Assembly (NCBI GenBank): GCA_023386345.1
Contig: JAEWJT010000004.1
Location: 248,001 to 312,000, forward strand
Source of the DNA: Bacillota bacterium
GTDB taxonomy: Bacteria > Bacillota > Clostridia > Tissierellales > Sedimentibacteraceae
Direction of reading: 5' to 3'
DNA length: 64,000 nt
In this document: piece after piece, positions 32,332-41,789 of the stretch
Position numbering within the stretch: the stretch's first letter is position 1
How the letters are laid out: every line of letters begins with the position of its first letter
The notes under the pieces: model-generated
The model's input: only the letters and a program-made list of their open reading frames with translations
Database searches by the model: none
What the model was told of the DNA's origin: nothing
Made by a program: the position numbers and the translations under genes

Positions 32332-33495
32332 ATGGAATTAATGATAAAATTCTGGGAAAGTACCGGATTTTCTGAATTATTTAAGTTCAATACAGATTTA
32401 TTCGGTGTAAAAGTTCCTGGAGAATTAATAATGATAGGAATAGCTTGTTTATTCCTATATTTGGCGATTAAAAAGGGTTATGAGCCATATTTGCTCATAC
32501 CTATAGCCTTTGGTATGCTCTTAGTTAATCTTCCATTGGCTGGGCTTATGGCTAAACCTATGAATGGTGAAAATGGAGGACTTTTATATTATTTATATCA
32601 AGGAACTGAGCTTGGTATATATCCACCGCTAATTTTCCTATGTATAGGAGCCGGAACAGACTTTGGACCACTTATAGCAAATCCAAGGAGCTTGCTTTTA
32701 GGAGCAGCAGCACAACTTGGAATATTTATAACATTTACAGGAGCTATTTTATTAGGATTTACAGGAGCTGAGGCTTCATCAATTGGTATTATAGGCGGAG
32801 CAGATGGACCAACTGCTTTGTATTTAACATCAAAGCTTGCTCCTCATTTATTGCCGTCAATTGCAATAGCTGCATATTCATATATGGCATTAGTTCCTCT
32901 CATTCAGCCACCAATTATGAAATTGCTTACTACTGAAGAGGAAAGAAAAATAAAGATGGAACAATTAAGACCAGTTAGCAAGACTGAAAAGATTTTGTTT
33001 CCAATAATTGTTTCACTATTTACTATATTGTTATTGCCAGCAGCTGGTTCTTTGATAGGAATGTTAATGCTTGGAAATCTGATAAAAGAGTCTGGCTTAG
33101 TTCCAAGACTTGCTGATACTTTGCAAAATACTTTGATGTACATAATTTCAATATTTTTAGGAATGACAGTTGGAGCTAAGGCAACAGCAGAGATGTTTTT
33201 GAGGGCAGAAACACTTAAAATCATAGCATTAGGACTTGTTGCATTTGCAATGGGTACAGCAGGCGGGGTTTTGTTTGGTAAGGTGATGTGTAAATTGTCT
33301 AAGGGTAAAATCAATCCGCTTATCGGCGCAGCAGGAGTTTCGGCAGTTCCAATGGCAGCTAGAGTTGTACAGAAAGAAGGACAAAAATATAATCCAGCAA
33401 ACTTTTTATTAATGCACGCAATGGGACCAAACGTTGCGGGAGTAATAGGCTCAGCGGTTGCGGCGGGATTATTGCTTATGATATTTGGTAAATAG
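32332..33495 (+). CDS. mmdB: Sodium-translocating decarboxylase beta subunit
   Basis: A 387-residue, highly hydrophobic membrane protein that decarboxylates carboxybiotin and pumps Na+ outward. Motifs include GAGTDFGPLIANPRSLLLGAAAQLGIF, ASSIGIIGGADGPTALYLTSKLAP (with the aspartate essential for Na+ transport in the OadB/GcdB family), LIQPPIMK and, near the end, GAAGVSAVPMAARVVQ. It is separated from mmdC by a terminator-like hairpin and may have its own promoter in the AT-rich gap. Confidence 0.95.
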   Translation: MELMIKFWESTGFSELFKFNTDLFGVKVPGELIMIGIACLFLYLAIKKGYEPYLLIPIAFGMLLVNLPLAGLMAKPMNGENGGLLYYLYQGTELGIYPPLIFLCIGAGTDFGPLIANPRSLLLGAAAQLGIFITFTGAILLGFTGAEASSIGIIGGADGPTALYLTSKLAPHLLPSIAIAAYSYMALVPLIQPPIMKLLTTEEERKIKMEQLRPVSKTEKILFPIIVSLFTILLLPAAGSLIGMLMLGNLIKESGLVPRLADTLQNTLMYIISIFLGMTVGAKATAEMFLRAETLKIIALGLVAFAMGTAGGVLFGKVMCKLSKGKINPLIGAAGVSAVPMAARVVQKEGQKYNPANFLLMHAMGPNVAGVIGSAVAAGLLLMIFGK

Positions 33496-33531
33496 AAGAT
33501 ATTTATATTAATTATAATTACATATTAATTT

Positions 33532-33690
33532 AGCTTAGTGCGTCTAGTGAAAGCTTAGTGGAGTTTTTTCTTCGACTTTACACTGTCGCGAAGCTTGCTT
33601 CCTTAGCTACGAAAAGTCAAGAAAAATAAGGAACATTTTTCTTGACTTTTCTAGGTACTGGCATATCACTCTACTAAGCTTTAACGCATA
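33532..33690. repeat. Nested inverted-repeat element
   Basis: AAAGCTTAGTGGAGT (33550-33564) pairs with ACTCTACTAAGCTTT (33668-33682), one G-T wobble. Inside lie a perfect 17-bp stem, 33611-33627 with 33635-33651 around a 7-nt loop, and CTTCG/CGAAG (33570-33574, 33589-33593). AGCTTAGTG is also directly repeated at 33532 and 33552. The whole folds as a multi-branch cruciform. It may be a miniature inverted-repeat element, a terminator complex or a small RNA. Confidence 0.7.
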
Positions 33691-33775
33691 ATTTATTGGT
33701 ACTAGCTATTTGAGTAATAATCTAAATTGCTATTTAGTAGTTAATTAAATATTAAATTTTTACTTATAAAAAACT

Positions 33776-35269
33776 TTATCTTCTAAAAGTTGTTACTTCG
33801 CCGGTTTTTTCTATTTCTACTATTTTTCCTGACTCATCAAATTCATATCTGTATATATAGCTTGCTCCGCCTATGGTAAAAGAGCTTGTAGCTAGTGACA
33901 AGTATGTGTCGCTTATGTTTTCTGTTTCCCAGATTAGCTTTTTATCTTCATTTATGAACAGCTTAGCTCCTATAGAGCCATTTACTGAATAAAACTCATT
34001 AGGTACTCCTGTTTCTGGATTGCAGATAAGAAGCACTGCTGTGAAATTTTCACGTACTAGCTTTGTAAGCTCATCATTTGAAATATCTTCTTTTTTATTG
34101 TCAAATATATAATTCAATATCCCTGCTATATCATATCTTCCTCCTGAGTTGCTATCACCAGCATTTAGCTTTGGCACTGAATATGCACTTAAAAATACAT
34201 TGCCATTGTATTCTATCATGTTTGTTATATAATAATCCATGTCAGCAGATGAATATGAGAATGAATCAGATAACGAACCATCATTATTTACTTTCATTAA
34301 CATTTCGTCATTTTGCCCTGATTTTAGCTGAACAAGATAATTTTCATCAAGCTTTACAGCAGAATATATTCCATAGTTACCTACTTCATTTTTTGTAAAT
34401 TTTATTCTGTTTCCTTGTATGTCATATTCTGTAAAACATAGGTATTTTAAATCTCCTCTGCTAAAAGTTATTATCTTATCATTGTCAAATAGTGCAGATG
34501 AGATGTATTCATCTTTAAAGTCATTTGCAGTGGTTTTATCCCAAAGTATTTCGCCATTTGAATTAAGTAAAGCTAAGCGACCATAGTTGGCTTGAAAAGA
34601 AGAATTTGAAATACTTGTTCCATATACTATAATTAAATCCTTAGATACTGTAAAACCATTTACCGAAAAATTATCAAGCTCAGTAGACCATAGTTCCTGT
34701 CCTTTGTCATATTTTACAAATTCAGTTTTATATACATTATAACCAAGATTATCATCAAATTGCTCTGTATATTGATATACGTAGCTTGTATCGTTATTGT
34801 CTGTATAATTGTTCTTTATAACATAATGTCCGTTATTTTTGAAATTCCAAAGATTTTCTATATCCTTAGGGCTAGGATCTTCTTGAAAGATTTCATGCCC
34901 TGCCACGTTTTTTTCAATTATTTCAGCTGTTTTATTATGAGAGAATTTTTTTGTTGTTATGTCACGATATACGCTTTTTATATCATTTCTGCTAAGTCCC
35001 TCTATTGATAAGCCATTTTCAGCAAAGAAGTTTACTGCTTCCTTATATTCCAATTCTTCTGCTACAATTGTATACCCAGAGAAGCTTATCATTAAAATAG
35101 CAAGAATTATAGAAAATGACCATGCAGGTTTAAATTTAAATTTTCTATTATTAGATATATTTTCTTTTGATTTAATTGAAAATTCTTTATTATTAAAGGA
35201 TAATATTTTTTCTTTGTCTGGAAGTGGAATGTTATCAAGTTGTTTTAAAGTAGTTTTTATTTTATTCAT
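33776..35269 (-). CDS. Putative anti-sigma factor with external repeat domain
   Basis: A 497-residue protein encoded just after an ECF sigma gene. About 55 polar N-terminal residues precede one membrane segment (AWSFSIILAILMISFSGYTIV); the rest is outside. The outer part begins with a helical section and continues as beta-rich repeats with recurring patterns such as GRLALLNSNGEILWDK and LWSTELDNFSVNGFTVSKDLIIVYG, like a PQQ-type beta-propeller. The layout fits a membrane anti-sigma factor with an external sensor. No zinc anti-sigma motif is present, so this rests on position and topology. Confidence 0.6.
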   Translation of the reverse strand: MNKIKTTLKQLDNIPLPDKEKILSFNNKEFSIKSKENISNNRKFKFKPAWSFSIILAILMISFSGYTIVAEELEYKEAVNFFAENGLSIEGLSRNDIKSVYRDITTKKFSHNKTAEIIEKNVAGHEIFQEDPSPKDIENLWNFKNNGHYVIKNNYTDNNDTSYVYQYTEQFDDNLGYNVYKTEFVKYDKGQELWSTELDNFSVNGFTVSKDLIIVYGTSISNSSFQANYGRLALLNSNGEILWDKTTANDFKDEYISSALFDNDKIITFSRGDLKYLCFTEYDIQGNRIKFTKNEVGNYGIYSAVKLDENYLVQLKSGQNDEMLMKVNNDGSLSDSFSYSSADMDYYITNMIEYNGNVFLSAYSVPKLNAGDSNSGGRYDIAGILNYIFDNKKEDISNDELTKLVRENFTAVLLICNPETGVPNEFYSVNGSIGAKLFINEDKKLIWETENISDTYLSLATSSFTIGGASYIYRYEFDESGKIVEIEKTGEVTTFRR

Positions 35270-35323
35270 TTAATTTTATACCAATATTAATTATATAGCT
35301 AGATTTTATATAATAAATTAGTA

Positions 35324-35857
35324 TTATAACCTCCAATCATAATTATTTTTAAGCTTTTTTATAGCTCTCTGGTACTTTTTATGTAGTGAAGAAACATTTA
35401 TATTCATCATCTTTGATATTTCTTTATATGGTAATTTTGCATATAAACGAAATATTATTATCTGACGTTCTTCTTCGTCAAGCATATCAAGAATATCATG
35501 CACATCTAAATGAGAATATTCATCATCTATTTGCATATTATTTTCTAAAAATTCATCATCAATGGGTAACGAATTTTTTCTTTTTCGCAAAATATCTATG
35601 GACAAATGTCTCGTCATAGAAAGTATCCATGCCTTTGCATTGCTTCCTTTTTGATATGTATGAGCATATTTTGCTATTTGAATCATAGTGTCTTGCAATA
35701 CATCTTCTGTATCTTGATAATTTCTTACAATAGCATAGGCTGATGAAAAAATTATCCTTGCCATACAATCGTATATTGTGGAAAGGGAGTCATGATTTCC
35801 TTTTGAAAATTCAATGATTGCCTTATCACAAATATTATTAACATCATTAAAAAGCAT
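35324..35857 (-). CDS. ECF-type RNA polymerase sigma factor
   Basis: A 177-residue sigma factor: region 2 (IIFSSAYAIVRNYQDTEDVLQDTMIQIAKYAHTYQKGSNAKAWILSMTRHLSIDILRKRK) and region 4 (LDMLDEEERQIIIFRLYAKLPYKEISKMMNINVSSLHKKYQRAIKKLK). The start is preceded by AGGAGG. It stands 54 bases ahead of the membrane protein that probably controls it. Typical targets would be its own operon and envelope genes, but none is identifiable here. Confidence 0.92.
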   Translation of the reverse strand: MLFNDVNNICDKAIIEFSKGNHDSLSTIYDCMARIIFSSAYAIVRNYQDTEDVLQDTMIQIAKYAHTYQKGSNAKAWILSMTRHLSIDILRKRKNSLPIDDEFLENNMQIDDEYSHLDVHDILDMLDEEERQIIIFRLYAKLPYKEISKMMNINVSSLHKKYQRAIKKLKNNYDWRL

Positions 35858-36014
35858 AAGCTATTTCCTCCTGTACATAATATACATAGCGTTTGGGAAG
35901 CTTAAATTCGGACACAATATTTTTACTTATTATATAAAAATTTTTATTAAAAAGCCATATATTAAAATAAAAATTATAGTTTACATTGAAATAATAAAAT
36001 TTATTATAGAATAA

Positions 36015-36043
36015 TTGAAGATTTATTGGTAATATGTTATAAT
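36015..36043 (+). promoter_or_regulatory. Promoter of rpe-thiN
   Basis: TTGAAG (36015-36020), 17-base spacer, TATAAT (36038-36043), with an extended -10 TG. Confidence 0.7.
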
Positions 36044-36146
36044 TTTATTAAAGACTTTATAAGTGTATATTGCTTTAGTTTATATATAAAGATTTAATAA
36101 ATAATTTTAATAAAAGAAAAATTTTATTATTACGGAGGTTTAGCAA

Positions 36147-36803
36147 ATGAATAAATTGTCACCATCAATTCTTTCTGCTGATTTTTCTAAGCTTGGAGAG
36201 GATATAAAGAAGATTGAATTAGGAGGAGCTGACTATGTGCATATTGATGTTATGGATGGTAGCTTTGTTCCAAACATAACACTTGGAGCACCTATAGTAA
36301 AATCGATAAGGAAAATTACAAATTTAACTTTTGACGTACATTTGATGATAAATAATCCTGATTTGCATTTGGAAGATTTTTGTAATGCAGGAGCAGATAT
36401 TATAACAGTACATCAAGAGGCTTGTATACACTTACATAGAACGATACAAAAGATAAAATCTCTTGGACTAAAAGCAGGAGTATCTCTAAATCCTGCTACA
36501 CCAGTATGTACAATAAAGGATATAATAGAAGATGTGGATATGATACTTCTAATGTCTGTAAATCCAGGATTTGGAGGGCAAAGTTTAATATATAATGTTA
36601 AAGATAAGTTTTTGGATTTAAAAGAATTAATGTATAAAAAAAATATAACAAGAGATATCGAGATTGATGGTGGGGTAACACTTGATAATCTTAATGAGGT
36701 TTTAAGCTGGGGAGCGAATGTCATAGTAGCGGGCTCGGCTATATACAACGCAGATGATGTTATAAAAAGAACGCAGGAATTTAAAAGGATAATGCAATCC
36801 TAA
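36147..36803 (+). CDS. rpe: Ribulose-phosphate 3-epimerase
   Basis: Interconverts ribulose 5-phosphate and xylulose 5-phosphate in the pentose phosphate pathway. The 218-residue TIM barrel has ILSADFSKLGEDI, YVHIDVMDGSFVPNITLG (metal and catalytic residues), FDVHLMI, LLMSVNPGFGGQ and EIDGGVTLDN. RBS GGAGG precedes the ATG. It is followed by thiN, a common pairing downstream of rsgA in Firmicutes, though rsgA is absent here. Confidence 0.96.
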   Translation: MNKLSPSILSADFSKLGEDIKKIELGGADYVHIDVMDGSFVPNITLGAPIVKSIRKITNLTFDVHLMINNPDLHLEDFCNAGADIITVHQEACIHLHRTIQKIKSLGLKAGVSLNPATPVCTIKDIIEDVDMILLMSVNPGFGGQSLIYNVKDKFLDLKELMYKKNITRDIEIDGGVTLDNLNEVLSWGANVIVAGSAIYNADDVIKRTQEFKRIMQS

Positions 36804-36831
36804 ATCAGAGATTAAGGCAGAAAATAATAAA

Positions 36832-37464
36832 ATGAAAGCAATAATAATAGCAAGTGGAAACAGCATTAAAAAAGAAATATTTGATGGAATATATTCAGAA
36901 AATGACTTTATAATTTGTGCAGACGGAGGACTGAACTATTTAGACAGTTTAAAAGTAAATCCCAATTTAATAGTAGGAGATTTTGATTCTGTAGATATAA
37001 ATCTACTTGAAAAATATAAAAATGTAAAAATAAAAAAGTATCCAGCAGAGAAAAATTTTACTGATACTGAAATAGCTATAGAAGAAGCTATTGCTTGTGG
37101 GTTTAATGAAATTACTATTTTCGGTGCAACTGGAACAAGATTAGATCACACTATGGCTAATATTCTGCTTATTGAAAGATATATAAAAGATGATATAAAT
37201 ATTAGAATTATCGATAATAATAATTATATTTCAATACTCAATAAGGATATGATAATAAGTAAAAAAGTAGGGTATTATTTATCAATCATACCTATAAGTG
37301 AATATATAGATGGAATAACGCTTAAAGGCATGAAATATCCTCTTATAGATGTAAAAGTAAGCAGAGGCTCAACTCTTTGTATAAGCAATGAGATTGTTGA
37401 TAATAAAGCTGAAATATATATAAAAAATGGCATGGGAATTTTATTTTTGTCAAAAGATATTTAA
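36832..37464 (+). CDS. thiN: Thiamine pyrophosphokinase
   Basis: Converts thiamine and ATP to thiamine diphosphate. The 210-residue product has the family motifs FIICADGGLNYLDSLKVNPNLIVGDFDSVD, KYPAEKNFTDTEIAIEEAI and FGATGTRLDHTMANI, then a beta-rich C-terminal domain. It lies 28 bases after rpe with a weak RBS (AAGGCAG), consistent with coupling. Confidence 0.94.
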   Translation: MKAIIIASGNSIKKEIFDGIYSENDFIICADGGLNYLDSLKVNPNLIVGDFDSVDINLLEKYKNVKIKKYPAEKNFTDTEIAIEEAIACGFNEITIFGATGTRLDHTMANILLIERYIKDDINIRIIDNNNYISILNKDMIISKKVGYYLSIIPISEYIDGITLKGMKYPLIDVKVSRGSTLCISNEIVDNKAEIYIKNGMGILFLSKDI

Positions 37465-37547
37465 AAATATAAATGAAGAATTGTTTCGATTATTCTATAG
37501 AACGAAATTTATTTCGCTTTTTATGAATATACTTAAAAATTTATTAA

Positions 37548-37576
37548 TTGACAATAAAAATTTCATAATATATAAT
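37548..37576 (+). promoter_or_regulatory. Promoter of the cobalamin operon
   Basis: TTGACA (37548-37553), 17-base spacer, TATAAT (37571-37576): full consensus. Confidence 0.88.
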
Positions 37577-37599
37577 AAACTATAACTTAATATATTAGT

Positions 37600-37745
37600 T
37601 TTGGTAACATTTGTTTTAAAAGGGAAAACAGTCAAATCTGTTACAGCCCCCGCTACTGTGAAAGGTGATAGTACTCAGATGCCACTGTGCTTTGTGCATG
37701 GGAAGGCGAGTATTAAATGATCCGAAAGTCAGGAGACCTGCCGAA
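37600..37745 (+). promoter_or_regulatory. Cobalamin (AdoCbl-type) riboswitch
   Basis: The aptamer shows GGGAA, TGTTACAGCCCCCGCTACTGT, GGGAAGGCGAG and the B12 box AAGTCAGGAGACCTGCC (37726-37742). It follows a strong promoter and precedes an intrinsic terminator, so bound cobalamin should shut off the operon. Confidence 0.95.
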
Positions 37746-37819
37746 TTAATTTGTTTGTAGATTTTCGGGAGGAATTTCTAAAATAGAGATATGTCATATC
37801 TTTTTATCTTTGTATTTTT

Positions 37820-37848
37820 ATCTTCCGAGAAATCGGAAGATTTTTTTT
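37820..37848 (+). terminator. Riboswitch-controlled terminator
   Basis: ATCTTCCGA-GAAA-TCGGAAGAT followed by eight T. The upstream sequence GATTTTCGGGAGGA (37760-37773) can pair partly with the left arm as antiterminator. Confidence 0.88.
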
Positions 37849-37918
37849 ATTGAAAAAATGAAAAATAATAAAATTTTTTATAGCTGTTTATTTCAAAAAA
37901 ATAAAATATGAGGATATT

Positions 37919-39010
37919 ATGAATGAATATATAATCAAAAATGGAAAGAAGTTAAGATGTGGTTTTACTACTGGAACATGTGCAGCAGCAGCGGCAACAG
38001 CGGCGGTACAAATGCTATTGACAGGTGAAATTATTGACAGGGTTTCTGTTAAGCTTCCAAAGGATATTTTCCTTGATATAGACGTGAAAGAACAAAAAAT
38101 AGAGACTACAGAAGTAAGCTGCTGTGTAAAAAAAGAAAGCGGAGATGACCCTGATGTCACCAATGGAATTTTAATATATGCTCATGTAAGACTGAATAAT
38201 ACAGGTGAAATAAATATTGAGGGTGGTAAAGGTGTTGGACGTGTCACTCAAAAGGGACTAGATTGTCCAGTTGGAGGACCTGCCATTAATTCTGTTCCTA
38301 GGAAGATGATAACAGAAAATGTTTTGGCTGTCTTAAAGGCATTTGAATGTGAAAGTGGAGCTAACATATTGATTGAAGTTCCAGAGGGTGAGGAGATAGC
38401 AAAAAAAACTTTTAATCCACAAATAGGCATAGTAGGAGGCATTTCTATCATAGGTACTACAGGAATAGTTGAGCCAATGAGTGAAAAGGCACTGGTAGAT
38501 AGCTTAAAGGTTGAAATGAATGTAATAAAAGCTAAGGGATATGACAAACTGCTTGCATTTCCTGGAAATTATGCTGAAAGATTTATAGATGAGAAATTAG
38601 GAATAAATGGTGAAAATAGTTTGAAATTCAGTAACTACTTAGGAGAGATTTTAGACTATGCCACTTTACTTGAGTTTAGTGAAGTTTTAATAGTAGGACA
38701 CATAGGCAAAATGGTAAAGGTCGCGGGAGGAATGATGAATACCCATTCCAATAACGGAGATTTCAGAATGGAGATATTTGCCTGCTATGCTGGACTATAT
38801 GGTGCAAGCAGAGAAGTAATAAAAGAAATTTTGGACTGTGTTACTACAGAGGGTGTACTTGAAATATTGATAAGGGAAAATATCCTAAAAGAAGTAATTT
38901 CTAAAATCAGTGAAAGAGCATTATTTTATATAAATAAAAAAGTTGACAACAAGTTAAAGATAAGTTTGATAATATATTCAAACGAACAAGGATTACTAAA
39001 TTCAAATTAA
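37919..39010 (+). CDS. cbiD: Cobalt-precorrin-5B C1-methyltransferase
   Basis: First structural gene behind the riboswitch. The 363-residue CbiD methylates C-1 in the anaerobic corrin route. The family N terminus LRCGFTTGTCAAAAATAA is clear, followed by VKKESGDDPDVTNG, GGKGVGRVTQKGLDCPVGGPAINSVPR and the GNYAERF segment. RBS GAGGA lies five bases upstream. Confidence 0.96.
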   Translation: MNEYIIKNGKKLRCGFTTGTCAAAAATAAVQMLLTGEIIDRVSVKLPKDIFLDIDVKEQKIETTEVSCCVKKESGDDPDVTNGILIYAHVRLNNTGEINIEGGKGVGRVTQKGLDCPVGGPAINSVPRKMITENVLAVLKAFECESGANILIEVPEGEEIAKKTFNPQIGIVGGISIIGTTGIVEPMSEKALVDSLKVEMNVIKAKGYDKLLAFPGNYAERFIDEKLGINGENSLKFSNYLGEILDYATLLEFSEVLIVGHIGKMVKVAGGMMNTHSNNGDFRMEIFACYAGLYGASREVIKEILDCVTTEGVLEILIRENILKEVISKISERALFYINKKVDNKLKISLIIYSNEQGLLNSN

Positions 39011-39029
39011 AGGAAAAGGATAGATAAGA

Positions 39030-39791
39030 ATGATAAATTTTGTAGGAGCAGGACCGGGTGCAAAGGATTTAATTACTATGAGAGGACATAAGCTTTTAAC
39101 AGAAGCAGATGTTTTAATATATGCAGGTTCATTGGTGAACAAGGAGCTTTTAAGCTACACAAAAGAGGGATGTGAAATACATAACAGTGCTTCAATGACT
39201 CTTGAAGAAGTTATAGAGGTTATGAAAAAAGCTGAGGCTGAAAATAAATCTACAGTGAGGCTACACACAGGAGATCCCAGTATTTATGGTGCAATAAGAG
39301 AGCAGATAGATATTTTGGTTAGGGAAAATATAGAGTATGCAGTTGTGCCGGGAGTTAGCTCGTTTTGCGGTGCGGCAGCGGTATTGGGAGCAGAGTATAC
39401 TCTGCCGGATGTCAGCCAATCTGTAATAATAACTCGTATGGAGGGCAGAACAAAAACTCCGGAAAGAGAAAGTATCCGTTCTTTTGCAGCACATAAATCC
39501 AGTATGGCTTTATTCCTTAGCTCAAGTCTTACAAAAGAGCTAGAAAGTGAGCTAATTGAAGGAGGCTATGAGCCATCTACTCCTGTTGCTGTTGTGTACA
39601 AGGCTACTTGGCCTGAGCAAAAAATATTTAGATGTACAATAGACACTCTGCATCAAACCATGACAGAAAATAATATAACAAAGACAGCGCTAATATTGGT
39701 AGGAAATTTTCTTGGAGATAAATATGAAAGAAGTGAGCTATACAATCCTACTTTCACACACGAATATAGACAGGGTAAACACAATGAATAA
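39030..39791 (+). CDS. cbiF: Cobalt-precorrin-4 C11-methyltransferase
   Basis: A 253-residue SAM-dependent tetrapyrrole methylase (CbiF/CobM) that methylates C-11. It begins INFVGAGPGAKDLITMRG and contains VRLHTGDPSIYGAIREQ and VVPGVSSFCGAAAVLGAEYTLP, the subfamily's SAM-binding loops. Its end overlaps the next gene. Confidence 0.96.
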   Translation: MINFVGAGPGAKDLITMRGHKLLTEADVLIYAGSLVNKELLSYTKEGCEIHNSASMTLEEVIEVMKKAEAENKSTVRLHTGDPSIYGAIREQIDILVRENIEYAVVPGVSSFCGAAAVLGAEYTLPDVSQSVIITRMEGRTKTPERESIRSFAAHKSSMALFLSSSLTKELESELIEGGYEPSTPVAVVYKATWPEQKIFRCTIDTLHQTMTENNITKTALILVGNFLGDKYERSELYNPTFTHEYRQGKHNE

Positions 39792-40539
39792 TATGTATTT
39801 TTGTATTTTTGGTGGCACTACAGAGGGTAGACTGCTAGCTGAATTTCTGTGTAACAGACATATAAAAGTAGATTTGTATGTAGCAACGGAATATGCTGAG
39901 CAGTTTGTTGAAGAAATTGATAATATTTCTGTTTTCCAAAAGAGATTGGATAAAAATGAAATGATAAATTTATTTAAAGACAAGTCTTACAGCCATGTAA
40001 TTGACGCAACACACCCATTTGCGAAAATAGTCTCACAGAATATTGTAGAAGCAAGTGAGTATAGCAATCTTAAATATTTAAGAATTGTCAGAGAAAGCAG
40101 ATATTATGAAAGTTGTACATACGTAGAGAGTATGGAGGAAGCAGTTACTTTATTAAATAAAGAAAGTGGAATAGTACTGTTGACAACAGGAAGTAAAGAT
40201 TTAGAATTATTTACACAGGTGAATAATTATAAAGAAAGAATTTATCCAAGAATACTACCTATGGAGGATTCTCTTAAAAAGGCAATTGATTTGGGATATT
40301 CAAATAAAAATATAATCTGTATGCAAGGGCCTTTTAGTTCTGAGCTAAACGAGGCAATGATAAAGTCCATAAATGCGGTATCCTTGGTAACAAAGGAAAG
40401 CGCAGCATCAGGAGGACTTGAAGAAAAAATAAAAGCTTGTGAAAAATCAGATTGCAGGTGCATTGTAGTAAGAAAACCATTAGAGATAGGATGCACTTTA
40501 GATGAGATAAAAGTTTTATTAGAAAAGGATATGATATGA
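39784..40539 (+). CDS. cbiJ: Precorrin-6A (cobalt-precorrin-6A) reductase
   Basis: Reduces the corrin macrocycle with NAD(P)H. The 251-residue product begins MNNMYFCIFGGTTEGRLLAEFL with the nucleotide-binding GGTTEGR motif, and has VIDATHPFAKIVSQN and GIVLLTTGSKDLELF. ATG 39784 overlaps the cbiF stop by eight bases; an upstream in-frame ATG at 39712 would add residues inside cbiF and is rejected. Confidence 0.93.
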   Translation: MNNMYFCIFGGTTEGRLLAEFLCNRHIKVDLYVATEYAEQFVEEIDNISVFQKRLDKNEMINLFKDKSYSHVIDATHPFAKIVSQNIVEASEYSNLKYLRIVRESRYYESCTYVESMEEAVTLLNKESGIVLLTTGSKDLELFTQVNNYKERIYPRILPMEDSLKKAIDLGYSNKNIICMQGPFSSELNEAMIKSINAVSLVTKESAASGGLEEKIKACEKSDCRCIVVRKPLEIGCTLDEIKVLLEKDMI

Positions 40540-41789
40540 AAAAAGTTTATATTGTAGGAATAGGAATAGGAAACAAAGATTTTCTACACAAGAGAGCTGT
40601 TGATGTGCTAAGTAAATGTGGTGTATTGATTGGAGCGAAAAGAATGCTTGATAGCTTCTCTGATTTAGCAAAAGAAACTTATACAAGCAGTGATTCAAAA
40701 AGTATATATGAATATATAAAAAAAAGCAGCCATAATATATTTGGAGTTTTGGTTTCAGGAGATACAGGTTTTTACAGCCTTTCAAAAAAACTAACTGAGT
40801 TAATACAGGATGGAAATGAAAACTGCGGAAAACAAGAAAATGGAGCAGAAATTGAGCTTGAAAATATTCCTGCAATAAGCTCATTGCAATACTTTGCATC
40901 TAAACTAAATTTATCATGGGACAACATTAAATATGTAAGCGCCCATGGCAGGAAATTAAATATTATTTCCAATGTAGCATTTAATGAAAAACTGTTCATA
41001 CTTACAGATAATGAAATGAATCCTAGCAATATATGCGAAATATTAAAATCAAAGGGTTTAGGTAATCTAAAAGTCAGTATAGGTGAAAATCTATCTTATG
41101 ACAATGAGAGAATAGTTGAGGATATAGCTGCTAACATTGTGGGCATGAACTTCAATGGACTTTCTGTAATGATTGTTCACAATGACGAGCCTGTAAGTAA
41201 AGAAAATATGTACAGGGCTATAGGAGATGGGGAATTTATCACAGGCTCTGCTCCTATGACTAAAAGTGAAGTAAGGACAGTTTCCATAGCTAAGCTGCAT
41301 TTAAAAAATGATTATATAGTATATGATATAGGAGCAGGAACAGGCTCTGTATCAATTGAGACAGCACTTAAATTAAGTAACGGTACACTTTATGCGATAG
41401 AAAAAAATCAAGAAACGTGCAATCTGATAATAGAAAATATAAAGAAATTTAAAACCTATAATATAGAAGTAATAAATAATAATGCACCAGAGGGTCTTGA
41501 AAAACTTCCTCCGCCTGATACTTGCTTCATAGGAGGAAGTAGTGGGAACATGGAAAAAATAATAGTAGTACTGCTTGAAAAAAATCCATCTGTTAGAGTG
41601 GTTATAAATGCAATAACTTTAGAGAGCATAAATGAGGCTTTGGGGTGCATGAAAAAGTATGGTTTTAAGGATGTTGAGATAGTGTGTGTTTCTGTTGCAA
41701 AAGCAAAGGAGCTTGGGCAATACCATATGATGATGGCTCAAAATCCAATTTATATAATAAGCGGAAGTGGAAATAGATATGATAGCTAG
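40536..41789 (+). CDS. cbiET: Fused CbiE-CbiT precorrin-6Y methylase/decarboxylase
   Basis: A 417-residue fusion equivalent to CobL. Residues 1-~215 are the CbiE tetrapyrrole methylase (VYIVGIGIGNKDFLHKRA, VLVSGDTGFYSLSKKL); residues ~230-417 are CbiT, with a class I SAM site DIGAGTGSVSIETAL and CFIGGSSGNMEKII. Together they methylate C-5 and C-15 and decarboxylate the acetate at C-12. It overlaps cbiJ by ATGA. Confidence 0.95.
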   Translation: MKKVYIVGIGIGNKDFLHKRAVDVLSKCGVLIGAKRMLDSFSDLAKETYTSSDSKSIYEYIKKSSHNIFGVLVSGDTGFYSLSKKLTELIQDGNENCGKQENGAEIELENIPAISSLQYFASKLNLSWDNIKYVSAHGRKLNIISNVAFNEKLFILTDNEMNPSNICEILKSKGLGNLKVSIGENLSYDNERIVEDIAANIVGMNFNGLSVMIVHNDEPVSKENMYRAIGDGEFITGSAPMTKSEVRTVSIAKLHLKNDYIVYDIGAGTGSVSIETALKLSNGTLYAIEKNQETCNLIIENIKKFKTYNIEVINNNAPEGLEKLPPPDTCFIGGSSGNMEKIIVVLLEKNPSVRVVINAITLESINEALGCMKKYGFKDVEIVCVSVAKAKELGQYHMMMAQNPIYIISGSGNRYDS

